34,110 nt of DNA, taken from the NCBI GenBank assembly GCA_900751785.1, contig CAADSM010000143.1, positions 1-34,110 on the forward strand, written 5' to 3'. This DNA is from Lachnospiraceae bacterium (lineage in GTDB: Bacteria; Bacillota; Clostridia; Lachnospirales; Lachnospiraceae). Of the stretch, positions 24,531 through 32,111 are shown in pieces. Both the position numbers and the translations under genes were made by a program. Within the stretch, counting starts at the first letter, position 1; each line of letters begins with the position of its first letter. The notes beneath the pieces were generated by a model. That model saw only the letters and a list, made by a program, of their open reading frames with translations. It had not been told where the DNA came from and made no database searches.

Positions 24531-25814
24531 CTACCCCTGCTGCAGCTCAGCCATCACTGTCTCGACGGCCGTCTCAAGCTGATTGTCCGCCTCCGGATTC
24601 TCCGCGTCATAGACATATTCCGCTTCCACATCCGGCTTTACACCCACGCCGTTGATGCTCCTTCCGCTGGGCGTATAATACTCCGCGATCGTGACCTTGA
24701 GACAGGTGCCGTCTCCGAGATCTATCAGCTGCTGGACCACGCCTTTGCCGTAGGTGGTGACACCGACGATGCTGCCGATCCCATAGTCCTGGATCGCGCC
24801 GCTGAACACCTCGGAAGCGCTGGCGCTGTACTGGTTGACAAGAACTGCCAGCGGCTTCGTAAATTCATTGGAGCCGTCGCAGGTGACCTCTTCTGTATCT
24901 CCGTTCTTATCCGTGATCGAAACGATCGTCCCCTCCGGGAGCAGGAGCTTGAGCATATCGGTCACCGTGCTCAGATTTCCTCCCGGGTTGTTCCTCAGGT
25001 CGATGACTAGCCCTTCCATCCCTTCTCCTTCCAGGGTCTCCAGAGCATTCTTGAACTGGTCATAAGTTACGTCGTCAAATTCACTGACAGAGATATAACC
25101 GATCTGATCTTCCATCATGTTATACTCTACCGTCTGCACCTGGATCGTATCTCTGACGGCAGTCACCTCAACCTCTTCTCCGCCGCGTAGTACTGTGATC
25201 GTGACTTCCGTCCCCTTCTCGCCTTTTATCAGCGATACGATACTGTCCAGATCCATTCCCGACACGTCAGTCCCGTCCACCTTGGAAATGACGTCTCCCT
25301 CCTGAAGCCCTGCCTCAGCGGCGGGAGAATCTTCATACACTGTAGTTATGACCGCTCCCGGTCCGTCCGTATTCTGTGTCATCGAAGCGCCGATCCCGGA
25401 AAATTCGCCGCTTGTGGACTCCATGAGGGCTGCTGTCTCTTCCTCGTCATAATATTCCGTATAGGGGTCGCCCAGCGCCGCCGCATAGCCGGAATAAATG
25501 CCTTCCACCAGGGCATCCTCGTCAACCTCGTCGTCATAGAGGTAGTACCGGTCAAGAAGGGAGTTGAGCAGATCCAGTTTGGCGGAAACGTCACTCTCAG
25601 ATACCTGGCCTGATGCATATGTTCCGAAAGGGAATCCCCCGCTCAGGACTCCGCCCACGCCCCAGGCACAGATGCCGATAAGCAGTACTGACAGAGCACC
25701 GACCGCTACGCCTGTGCCGAAGCGTCTCTTCCTTCTGCGCTTTGCCGGCTCCTTCCGCCTCACCTCGGCTGTCTCATTTCTCTCTTCTGTCTGCTGATTC
25801 ATATCCTGACTCAT
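24531..25814 (-). CDS. S41 family carboxy-terminal processing peptidase (CtpA/CtpB-like)
   Basis: Membrane-anchored serine protease with a PDZ domain that trims extracytoplasmic proteins. From ATG 25814 the protein has 427 residues: a cytoplasmic N-terminus rich in Arg/Lys, one transmembrane helix (about 34-58), a PDZ domain (about 135-215, GIGASM, SPAAEAGLQEGD), and the protease core with IDLRNNPGG, the Ser motif SASASE (Ser332 likely) and Lys357 in TYGKG. The 25-residue Ser-Lys gap fits the family. GGAG lies eight bases before this ATG; the in-frame ATG at 25835 has no site. It follows the LytM-domain hydrolase gene, suggesting a role in cell-wall or sporulation processing. Confidence 0.92.
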   Translation of the reverse strand: MSQDMNQQTEERNETAEVRRKEPAKRRRKRRFGTGVAVGALSVLLIGICAWGVGGVLSGGFPFGTYASGQVSESDVSAKLDLLNSLLDRYYLYDDEVDEDALVEGIYSGYAAALGDPYTEYYDEEETAALMESTSGEFSGIGASMTQNTDGPGAVITTVYEDSPAAEAGLQEGDVISKVDGTDVSGMDLDSIVSLIKGEKGTEVTITVLRGGEEVEVTAVRDTIQVQTVEYNMMEDQIGYISVSEFDDVTYDQFKNALETLEGEGMEGLVIDLRNNPGGNLSTVTDMLKLLLPEGTIVSITDKNGDTEEVTCDGSNEFTKPLAVLVNQYSASASEVFSGAIQDYGIGSIVGVTTYGKGVVQQLIDLGDGTCLKVTIAEYYTPSGRSINGVGVKPDVEAEYVYDAENPEADNQLETAVETVMAELQQG

Positions 25815-25852
25815 AGTTTTATCTCCATCCTGCAATATTTCTCAAAATAATG

Positions 25853-25883
25853 GAAAAGACAAAGCAGAATCTTCCACTTTGTC
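25853..25883 (-). terminator. Possible terminator between the LytM hydrolase and S41 genes
   Basis: GACAAAG (25858-25864) pairs with CTTTGTC (25877-25883). On the minus strand the stem is followed by TTTTCC. The T run is short, so it is perhaps an attenuating terminator inside the ftsE-ftsX-hydrolase-protease run of genes. Confidence 0.5.
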
Positions 25884-25913
25884 CTCCCTCTTTGTATGTA
25901 CATGTATTAACCG

Positions 25914-27035
25914 CTACAGATAATTGTCGGGATTTACCGCCACTCCGTTCAGCTCCACCTGAAAATGAAGGTGAGGGCCTGTGGACTGTCCCGTGCTTCC
26001 CACATATCCGATCTGCTGTCCTTTCTCCACATACTGGCCGGTCGTCACACAGATCGCTGAATGGTGCATATATTTCGTCACCAGTCCGTTGCCGTGGTTG
26101 ATGACCACCCAGTTGCCTGCGCTGTTGCTCCAGCCGGCACGTATGACCGTCCCTGCCGCAGCCGCATATGTCGGCGTGCCGGTCGGCGCAGCATAATCAT
26201 GACCTTTATGGCCGCCTTTTTCGAACGGACGGATCTCACCGAAATAGCTGGACTGATATGTCATGCCGGGGCACGGATGGGTGAAATACCCGTTTCCGCT
26301 CACTACATTTCCTCCGGAGCCCGGACGATATGAGCTTCCGCCTGACGCTGACTCAGCCTGCTCTTTTCTGAGACGCTCAGCCTCTTCAGCCTGGCGCTGA
26401 AGCTCCTGGATCGTCTCTGCATTCTCTCCGATCTGTGCCTCCAGATCTTCGATCTGCGCTTCCTTGCTGTCAAGCAGCGTCTGCACTTCCGTCTGCTTGC
26501 CTGTCAGCTCATCCTGAAGAGTGTTCAGCTCCGTATACTCGGCCTGCAGAGACGCTTCCTTCTCCTCTACATCCTCCACTACTGCCTGGAACTCTTCAAG
26601 CATATCTCTATCATATGCAGAAAGCTGCGAAACATACTCTGCTTTATTGAGAAAATCTGTGATACTCTTGCTCTCAAGCAGGATCTCAAAAAACTGTGCG
26701 TTTCCGCCTTCATACATGAACTTGATGCGCATCTTCATGCTCTCATACTGATCATTCTCATTGACCTTTGCCTGGATCAGTTCATTCTCCGCAGTGGCGA
26801 TCTCATCCTCCTTCGCCGTCAGCTTTTCCTGCGTCTCTTTCATGCTCGCAATGATGCCGTCAAGCTGTTCGACAAGAGATTTCTTTTCAGATTCGGCAGC
26901 CTCTTTCTGCTGTTCCAGCTCGTCTGCCTTCTTCTGTGCTTCATCGAGAGTCACTGCATTCACGTTGAGAACCAAAGCCGAACTCATAACAAGCGCCAGC
27001 ATCCCCCCGGTTATTCTTTTCTTCAGTCCTCTCAT
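25914..27035 (-). CDS. Murein hydrolase with coiled coil and LytM (M23) domain, FtsEX partner
   Basis: Secreted peptidoglycan endopeptidase, 373 residues. Parts in order: signal peptide (1-27, ending VNA), a long heptad-rich coiled coil (about 28-225), a Ser/Gly linker (229-247), and a C-terminal M23 domain (about 250-373). The metal ligands are intact: His276 and Asp280 in HKGHD, and His355/His357 in GPHLHF. It is therefore probably an active enzyme, unlike EnvC, whose LytM domain is degenerate. The coiled coil and its place directly after ftsX (nine bases) match PcsB/EnvC-type proteins that FtsX engages to control septal wall cleavage. AGGAGG precedes the ATG. Confidence 0.92.
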   Translation of the reverse strand: MRGLKKRITGGMLALVMSSALVLNVNAVTLDEAQKKADELEQQKEAAESEKKSLVEQLDGIIASMKETQEKLTAKEDEIATAENELIQAKVNENDQYESMKMRIKFMYEGGNAQFFEILLESKSITDFLNKAEYVSQLSAYDRDMLEEFQAVVEDVEEKEASLQAEYTELNTLQDELTGKQTEVQTLLDSKEAQIEDLEAQIGENAETIQELQRQAEEAERLRKEQAESASGGSSYRPGSGGNVVSGNGYFTHPCPGMTYQSSYFGEIRPFEKGGHKGHDYAAPTGTPTYAAAAGTVIRAGWSNSAGNWVVINHGNGLVTKYMHHSAICVTTGQYVEKGQQIGYVGSTGQSTGPHLHFQVELNGVAVNPDNYL

Positions 27036-27044
27036 GGTATCCTC

Positions 27045-27992
27045 CTATACTTTCAGATGCTTGCGTACAGTAAAGAAACTTCCTAAAAATCCGATGCCGA
27101 TTCCCATTGCGAGGCCGATCGGCAGCAGATATCTGTATACGCTCCACACCGGCAGAAAATCAATGATATTCTGCAGAATGCTGAATTTCTCCATGATATA
27201 CTGCACTGCTCTGTCATAAAGCACATACAGGAGCGCCAGCGGGATCACCGCTCCGAAGATACCGATGATGATACCTTCGATCACGAACGGCGAACGAACC
27301 ACAAAATCCTTCGCTCCGATGTATTTCATGATCGCGATCTCTTCTTTTCTTACCGTAATACCCATCGTGACCGTATTGCTGATCAGGAAGATGGATACGC
27401 CAAGCAGAATCGCAATGATCGCGATCGACACGTACGCTACCAGCAGATTGACGCTGGAAAGTGTGTTCGCGACAGCGTCTGACTTATTGACCTGCCTTAC
27501 GCCGTCAAGGCTTTCGGCAAACTCGACCAGTTCCTGCTGTGTCTCCGAGAGTGATCTGCTCTTCGCCACCATATTCTGGTCGTCCTCAACGGTCTTCATA
27601 TAGACCTCATAGTTATCTGAATTCATCAGCGGGTTCTCGCTCCAGCCGTCTGCCAGATCTGAGTTCTCGCCAAAATACTCTGTCTTAAATGTATCCCATG
27701 CTTCTTCTGCGGAAACATATTTTACTTCTGAGACATCGTCTCTCGCCCTCAGCTCCTCGCCGATCGCCTCCTTCTGCTCCTCCGTCGCATCCTCATCAAA
27801 AAAGACTGTGATGGCAACGCCTTCCTCTGCAGTTCTGATAATATACTGAAAGTTCAGAAGTATCGAGAAAAACAGACCGAAAAGGAAGATACAGGCCGAC
27901 ATGGTTGCAATGGACGCGAGAGAAAACATCTTATTTCTCCAAATGTTCTTGATACCCTGTTTTCCTACGTATCCTAATGTACTAATCCTCAT
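27045..27992 (-). CDS. ftsX: Cell division protein FtsX
   Basis: Membrane subunit of the FtsEX ABC-type complex that transmits ATPase activity to cell-wall hydrolases outside the cell. The 315 residues have the FtsX layout: short cytoplasmic N-terminus (GIKNIWRNKMFSLASI), first membrane helix (about 25-47), a large extracellular loop (about 50-170) and three further helices, with SIFLISNTVTMGITVRKEEIA-type sequence, read here as SNTVTMGITVRKEEIAIMKY, and YIGAKDFVVRSPF. It overlaps ftsE by 11 bases, with AAGGTGGG upstream of its ATG. Confidence 0.96.
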   Translation of the reverse strand: MRISTLGYVGKQGIKNIWRNKMFSLASIATMSACIFLFGLFFSILLNFQYIIRTAEEGVAITVFFDEDATEEQKEAIGEELRARDDVSEVKYVSAEEAWDTFKTEYFGENSDLADGWSENPLMNSDNYEVYMKTVEDDQNMVAKSRSLSETQQELVEFAESLDGVRQVNKSDAVANTLSSVNLLVAYVSIAIIAILLGVSIFLISNTVTMGITVRKEEIAIMKYIGAKDFVVRSPFVIEGIIIGIFGAVIPLALLYVLYDRAVQYIMEKFSILQNIIDFLPVWSVYRYLLPIGLAMGIGIGFLGSFFTVRKHLKV

Positions 27993-28668
27993 CTATATAC
28001 CCACCTTTTTGTTCATCACTCACGATCACGCCCTGTTTCATCGTGATAACTCGTTCGTTCATCTCATTTACGATCTCCTGGTTGTGCGTAACGACAAGCA
28101 CTGTCGTTCCGCGCTCATTGGCTTCCTTCAGGATACTCATGATCTCCCATGAATTGGTCGGATCCAGATTACCTGTCGGCTCGTCGCACAACAAAATGGC
28201 AGGCTCATTTACAAGTGCCCTTGCGATCGCGACACGCTGCTGCTCTCCTCCGGAAAGCTCCTTCGGGAAAGACTTGTACTTCTGAGCCAGTCCTACAAGA
28301 GAGAGCGCCGCCGGCACTTTCTTCTTGATGACCCTGGTCGGCGTTTCTGTCACGCGCAGTGCAAAAGCGATATTTTCATAGATATTTCTGTCTTTCAGAA
28401 GACGGAAATCCTGGAAGACGACTCCCAGGCCTCTTCTGTATTTTGCAATGTTACGATGTCGCATGCGGTTGAGGTTCTGTCCGTTTACAATGATGGTGCC
28501 ATCCGTCGGATTGAGCTCCTTCATGATCAGCCGGATCAGCGTCGATTTTCCCGAGCCGCTGTCGCCGACGATAAAAACGAATTCCCCCCGCTCGATCTTC
28601 ACGGAGACCCCGTTAAGGGCGGCATTCCCTTTGGAATACTCCTTCGTCACATTTCTCAATTCAATCAT
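27982..28668 (-). CDS. ftsE: Cell division ATP-binding protein FtsE
   Basis: Cytoplasmic ATPase of FtsEX. The 228 residues are the usual length. They carry Walker A GDSGSGKST, Q-loop VFQDFRLL (the FQDFRLL pattern is typical of FtsE), signature LSGGEQQRVAIARAL, Walker B ILLCDEPTGNLDP and the switch His in VVTHNQE. AGGAGG lies seven bases before ATG 28668. It is the first gene of ftsE-ftsX-hydrolase; I did not find a convincing promoter in the 80 bases upstream. Confidence 0.97.
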   Translation of the reverse strand: MIELRNVTKEYSKGNAALNGVSVKIERGEFVFIVGDSGSGKSTLIRLIMKELNPTDGTIIVNGQNLNRMRHRNIAKYRRGLGVVFQDFRLLKDRNIYENIAFALRVTETPTRVIKKKVPAALSLVGLAQKYKSFPKELSGGEQQRVAIARALVNEPAILLCDEPTGNLDPTNSWEIMSILKEANERGTTVLVVTHNQEIVNEMNERVITMKQGVIVSDEQKGGYIDED

Positions 28669-28749
28669 ATGTTCCTCCTAATTATTCATACTCCTGTGTG
28701 CCGTACCGGCGCCCCCTGTCTACGCCGTCTCCGCCTGATATTCCGTGCT

Positions 28750-29841
28750 CTAATATTCCTGTGACTCCATGTAGTTCATATACTGCACGACCATGAGTGC
28801 GATCTTGAACGTGATCGCATCTTCGAAGACACGAAGATCCAGCCCGGTGCTCTTCTGGAGCTTGTCCAGTCTGTATACAAGAGTATTCCTGTGAATATAA
28901 AGCTGCCTGGACGTTTCTGACACGTTGAGACTGTTCTCAAAGAACTTGTTGATCGTCGTCAGCGTCTCCTCATCAAAATCGTCCGGAGATTTTCCCTCAA
29001 AAATCTCTTTGATAAACATCTTGCACAGCGGAATCGGAAGCTGATAGATCAGACGGCCGATGCCGAGGGTCGTATATGCTACGATATCCTTCTCCTCGAA
29101 GAATATCTTGCCTACATCGAGCGCCAGCTTCGCCTCTTTGTAAGACTTGGAAACTTCCTTGATGTCGTTGACGATCGTACCGTATGCGATATGGACCTGC
29201 TCTTCCCCGCCCTCGCTGCGGAGCGTATCGAGCATCTCCTTCGCCATCTTCTCAAGCTCTCTGTTTCCATCTTTCTCAGAGAGTTCTTTTACGACAATGA
29301 TATTCTTCTCATCTACCGCGGTGATAAAATCCTTTGATTTCCCGCCAAGCAGATTCCTGACATTGTCGAGTGCCGCGCTGTCTTTCTCGTGCAAGGTTTC
29401 AATAATAAAGATAACACGTTTTACTTCTGTGTCAATATGTAATTTTTTTGCCCGGTTATAAATATCTACCAGGAGAAGGTTGTCCAGAAGGAGGTTTTTG
29501 ATAAAATTATCTTTGTCAAAACGCTCCTTGTAAGCTACCAGAAGAGACTGGATCTGGAATGCTGCGATCTTGCCAAGCATATAGACATCATCGCTCTCTC
29601 CCTCTGCCAGCAGGACGTACTCAAGCCTCTGCTCGTCAAAGATCTTGAAAAACTGACATCCCTGGATCACCTGGCTGTCCGCCGGCGATTCTACAAACGC
29701 CAGCACTGCCTCTTCATAGTCCTTCGCAGCGTCAAATGTTCCCGCCAGTTCCTTTCCCTCTGTATCCATCACACAGAGGTCCACTCTGGAAATTCCCTTT
29801 AATCCCTCAATCGTATTCTGAAGTATCTGATTCGAAATCAT
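28750..29841 (-). CDS. PucR/CdaR-type transcriptional regulator
   Basis: A DNA-binding regulator with a C-terminal PucR-type helix-turn-helix. From ATG 29841 it has 363 residues. The N-terminal part (1-120) resembles the sugar-diacid-recognition kind of sensor (VDLCVMDTEGKELAGTF), the middle is a GGDEF-like region as in CdaR proteins (VHIAYGTIVNDIKEVSKSY), and the C-terminus has LNVSETSRQLYIHRNTLVYRL in two readable blocks (SETSRQLYIHRN, LVYRLDKLQ; about 305-330). GGAGGG lies seven bases before this ATG, so the upstream in-frame ATG at 29886 is less likely. The ligand and target genes are unknown; no sugar-diacid genes are nearby. Confidence 0.88.
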   Translation of the reverse strand: MISNQILQNTIEGLKGISRVDLCVMDTEGKELAGTFDAAKDYEEAVLAFVESPADSQVIQGCQFFKIFDEQRLEYVLLAEGESDDVYMLGKIAAFQIQSLLVAYKERFDKDNFIKNLLLDNLLLVDIYNRAKKLHIDTEVKRVIFIIETLHEKDSAALDNVRNLLGGKSKDFITAVDEKNIIVVKELSEKDGNRELEKMAKEMLDTLRSEGGEEQVHIAYGTIVNDIKEVSKSYKEAKLALDVGKIFFEEKDIVAYTTLGIGRLIYQLPIPLCKMFIKEIFEGKSPDDFDEETLTTINKFFENSLNVSETSRQLYIHRNTLVYRLDKLQKSTGLDLRVFEDAITFKIALMVVQYMNYMESQEY

Positions 29842-30073
29842 GTTTTTCCCTCCACTTCTCGGTGCAATCTCATGTACATTTTTCACAAATTTAAAATTTC
29901 AAAAATAAGTCCGTACACATACTCGTTTAATATATTAAGTCAAAACACCAAAAAAGAAAAGAGGAAATCACGCTTTTTTATGCATTTTCTCAGATTTTTT
30001 CACAAGGATTTCACATTTTCAGTATATACATTGTTCACAAAAGGCAAAATTTCCCTGAAATTCCTCCTAGTCC
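29842..30073. other. AT-rich intergenic region before the PucR-type gene
   Basis: About 230 bases with no credible gene, far more AT-rich than the flanks. It contains a perfect palindrome, TTAATATATTAA (29926-29937), directly after a TTGACT (minus strand, about 29938-29943) that could be a -35 element, although the matching -10 (TATGTG) is poor. A TATACT lies near 30019. The promoter is not resolved; the palindrome may be an operator. Confidence 0.4.
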
Positions 30074-30754
30074 TCACTTTTCTTTCTGCTCTTTTTCCAC
30101 TTTGTACCAGAACATCCTTTTCAGAAAGAACCGCTTCACTTTTGTAAAAAAATGGAGATCATCGTAGCTTTTTCTCAGCGCCGGACCACAGCCGAACCAC
30201 AGCCGCGCATTGAGCAGGGCCTTGTTCTCTGATATGAACTGTTCCTGATAGGGAGACGGCAGCACCGAAAGGATGCAGTCCGTCTCCGTTCCGTTAATAT
30301 CATTGATCACCGTCTCTTCCCTGCCGCTCCCGGGTGAAAGCAGGGCATGCCCGGCGATCCGGATCCCACGGTTATATCTTCTGACCGAATCCTCGACCCG
30401 TTCGAGTTCTTCCTCAGTCCCTGCCAGCAGATAGACACGCCCGCGGTTTTTCTGAAGATATTTCATGAACATCTTAAGGAAGACTCTGTCCTCCGCCTCC
30501 CGGAGTTTTTTTCTGTCATGGACATCGGCGGCAGTCAGGATCTCTTTCTCTCCGGGGATCACGATCTTGATCTCTCCCACCTGTTTCTTCCATTCCGTAT
30601 TTTCCTGCCCGCTTAAGAGCATATCCATTGACATGATCTCGATCGTATCCATCGATTCACTCTCAAGGTACTCCATCGCTTTTATCATCGTCTCTTTCGC
30701 GGTCAGGTTGTCCATCTCTATATTAAATATGTTTATCTTCTCTTCCATTCCCAT
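30074..30754 (-). CDS. WecG/TagA/CpsF-like protein, probably catalytically degenerate
   Basis: Resembles the WecG/TagA/CpsF glycosyltransferase family (wall teichoic acid or polysaccharide linkage-unit ManNAc transferases). About 226 residues, the family's size. Recognisable segments are VYLLAGTEEELERV (GT-E fold second half), VINDINGTETDCILSVLPSPYQEQF (here in blocks NDINGTETD and LPSPYQEQF) and LWFGCG. Where active enzymes have an Asp-Gly-x-Gly catalytic motif, this protein reads VIPGEKEIL (65-73), so the catalytic aspartate seems to be missing. The basic aromatic C-terminal tail (KVKRFFLKRMFWYK) resembles the membrane-binding appendage. The start is unclear: ATG 30766 is directly on GGGGAG, while GTG 30757 or ATG 30754 have better spacing. 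Confidence 0.68.
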   Translation of the reverse strand: MGMEEKINIFNIEMDNLTAKETMIKAMEYLESESMDTIEIMSMDMLLSGQENTEWKKQVGEIKIVIPGEKEILTAADVHDRKKLREAEDRVFLKMFMKYLQKNRGRVYLLAGTEEELERVEDSVRRYNRGIRIAGHALLSPGSGREETVINDINGTETDCILSVLPSPYQEQFISENKALLNARLWFGCGPALRKSYDDLHFFTKVKRFFLKRMFWYKVEKEQKEK

Positions 30755-30781
30755 CACCCATAGCATCTCCCCAGTTGTACA

Positions 30782-30810
30782 ATTGTATCAAAGATGCGCT
30801 GCTTTGTAAA
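30782..30810 (-). promoter_or_regulatory. Sigma-A promoter of the TagA-like gene
   Basis: TTTACA (30805-30810) and TACAAT (30782-30787), 17 bases apart on the minus strand, just past the spore-protein stop codon. The predicted leader is only about 20 bases. GTACAATTGTAC (30778-30789) is a perfect 12-bp palindrome over the -10 and could be a repressor site. Confidence 0.82.
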
Positions 30811-30814
30811 GAAG

Positions 30815-31060
30815 TTACGGGGTGCTGTTCTGCTCTTCCACAGGCCCGATACTCCGGGATGTCTGCGTTTTCACCTTTTCTTTGCGGCGTTTTTTCGTAA
30901 CGAGCCCGCCGATCCGGCCGGTCTCTTTCGATGTCAGCGAGCGCCATCCCTGCTCCATCACCTTATCGAGCAGCCCCAGCTCCTCAGCCACCTCATACTT
31001 CAGCTTCTCCTCCGGCTCCAGGTTCTTAAGATCGATCGGTTTTTCTTTTTTCTTTCCCAT
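30815..31060 (-). CDS. Small acid-soluble spore protein, alpha/beta type, divergent
   Basis: DNA-binding protein of the spore core. The ATG at 31060 gives 81 residues (site GAAGG six bases upstream); the frame extends to 31165 but that part overlaps a terminator. The alpha/beta SASP pattern is visible as KLKYEVAEELGL (20-30), with the site where the germination protease would cut between Glu and Val of KYEVA, and TGRIGGLVTKK (47-57). It has a longer acidic-basic N-terminus and a Lys/Arg-rich, otherwise unstructured tail compared with classic 60-70-residue SASPs. Its presence implies an endospore former. Confidence 0.82.
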   Translation of the reverse strand: MGKKKEKPIDLKNLEPEEKLKYEVAEELGLLDKVMEQGWRSLTSKETGRIGGLVTKKRRKEKVKTQTSRSIGPVEEQNSTP

Positions 31061-31115
31061 AGTCTGCCTTCTTTCTGCTTTTTCAGAAGTATTGCCCTGA
31101 AATACAGAAGACATA

Positions 31116-31146
31116 CAAAAAGGGACTGCCCTTTGAGCTGTCCCTT
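31116..31146 (-). terminator. Terminator of the padR-HAAS-pspC operon
   Basis: AAGGGAC (minus strand) pairs with GTCCCTT across a 13-base loop and is followed by TTTGT. It lies about 20 bases past the pspC stop codon and ahead of the spore-protein gene. Confidence 0.78.
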
Positions 31147-31166
31147 CTGTCCGTACAGGATTCACT

Positions 31167-31355
31167 TTATTCCGGACTGTCCGGTATGATGATGGCTGCT
31201 ATGATATAGACGATGATCCCGGTGCCTGAGCATCCCAGGAGCACGGCCAGGAGCCGTATCAGCGTGGGATCGATATTCAGATACTCTCCGATCCCTCCGC
31301 ACACTCCGCAGAGCATCCTGCTGTTTCTCGAACGGTATAACCTCTTCTCATTCAT
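31167..31355 (-). CDS. PspC domain membrane protein
   Basis: A 62-residue protein made only of a PspC domain: KRLYRSRNSRMLCGVCGGIGEYLNIDP-type start (RLYRS, GVCGGIGEYL) followed by one hydrophobic helix (about 33-57, GTGIIVYIIAAIIIP). PspC proteins act in envelope stress sensing in other bacteria; the function of such short stand-alone versions in Firmicutes is not settled. AGGAGG precedes ATG 31355. It overlaps the upstream HAAS-domain gene by eight bases and is last in the padR operon. Confidence 0.9.
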   Translation of the reverse strand: MNEKRLYRSRNSRMLCGVCGGIGEYLNIDPTLIRLLAVLLGCSGTGIIVYIIAAIIIPDSPE

Positions 31356-31572
31356 GATCCTTCCTCCTCTTATTCAATCTTCCATAATAATCTGCCCGGA
31401 TCGTGGCAGCCACCTTCTCCGGGCCGCCCAGCTCCCTGATGACGTCCTGCTCGTTCTCCTGTCCTGCGTCCTGAAGATAATCATCATAATACAGGATCGC
31501 TGCCTTTCTCTCTTCCTCCGGCAGATCGGCGAGCAGCCTTCCAAGCTCTTCCAGAAACTCTGTACGCCTCAT
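31348..31572 (-). CDS. HAAS domain protein (DUF1700-like, soluble part only)
   Basis: 74 residues matching the helical HAAS/DUF1700 N-terminal domain found beside PadR regulators: EFLEELGRLLADLPEEE, ILYYDDYLQDAG and VIRELGGPEKVAATIRADY. Usual DUF1700 proteins continue into a membrane domain; this one stops after the HAAS part and is followed by the separate PspC membrane protein, which may supply that role. GGGAGGTG precedes ATG 31572. It overlaps padR by four bases (ATGA) and pspC by eight, showing translational coupling. Confidence 0.85.
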   Translation of the reverse strand: MRRTEFLEELGRLLADLPEEERKAAILYYDDYLQDAGQENEQDVIRELGGPEKVAATIRADYYGRLNKRRKDHE

Positions 31573-31892
31573 ACAGACACACCTCCCTCAAATATCGCAC
31601 TGATCCTTCTGCTGTAACTCTTCCACTCCTGCTTATAAAGCGCAAGCTGCGCTGTCCCCCGGTCCGTCACCTTATAGTATCTCCGGTTCCTGCCGTCGAA
31701 CTGCCTGTCATATACTTCCAGGCACTCATCCTTCTGGAGCCGCCGCAGCACCGGATACAAGGTAGACTCAGACACGTCCAGCACCCTGCGCACATCCTGG
31801 GTTATCTTATACCCGTATGTTCCCTCGCTCTCTCCGGATACGACCGCGAGGACGATCGCGTCCAGGAGCGCCGCGCCTGTGTTAAAAACCAT
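31569..31892 (-). CDS. PadR family transcriptional regulator
   Basis: Winged-helix repressor. ATG 31892 gives 107 residues: NTGAALLDAIVLAVV, GTYGYKITQDV, the recognition-helix region VSESTLYPVLRRLQKD, and the wing GRNRRYYKVTDRG. The C-terminal helix is short. GAGGTGATGGG lies before the start; the frame is open further upstream but that part overlaps the promoter. It heads the padR-HAAS-pspC operon and probably represses it through the palindrome at 31975-31995. Confidence 0.92.
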   Translation of the reverse strand: MVFNTGAALLDAIVLAVVSGESEGTYGYKITQDVRRVLDVSESTLYPVLRRLQKDECLEVYDRQFDGRNRRYYKVTDRGTAQLALYKQEWKSYSRRISAIFEGGVSV

Positions 31893-31974
31893 CCCATCAC
31901 CTCTCTGAAAGAGCGGAGATCCCCTTCCGCCCCTGTCTGGTCTCAAGTTTCGCTGTAATATTATTTCGTTTTCT

Positions 31975-32006
31975 ATATTATATTTCATATAATATTAGAC
32001 TGTCAA
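31975..32006 (-). promoter_or_regulatory. padR operon promoter with palindromic operator
   Basis: TTGACA (32001-32006) and TATAAT (31977-31982) with 18 bases between them on the minus strand. A perfect inverted repeat with nine-base arms, ATATTATAT and ATATAATAT around a three-base centre (31975-31995), covers the -10 and much of the spacer. That position fits repression by the PadR protein encoded directly downstream. Confidence 0.83.
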
Positions 32007-32063
32007 TATAAACCTTCTTAAGGATTCTCAAGATTTTCTAAAGAAATGCTGTGAACACCGTTC

Positions 32064-32093
32064 AAAAAAAGGACCGCACCAGCGATCCTTTTC
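32064..32093 (-). terminator. dapL terminator
   Basis: AAAAGGATCGC and GCGGTCCTTTTTTT pair on the minus strand, about 20 bases past the dapL stop codon, with seven T residues after the stem. Confidence 0.85.
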
Positions 32094-32111
32094 TATCTCC
32101 TGTCTTCCCGA

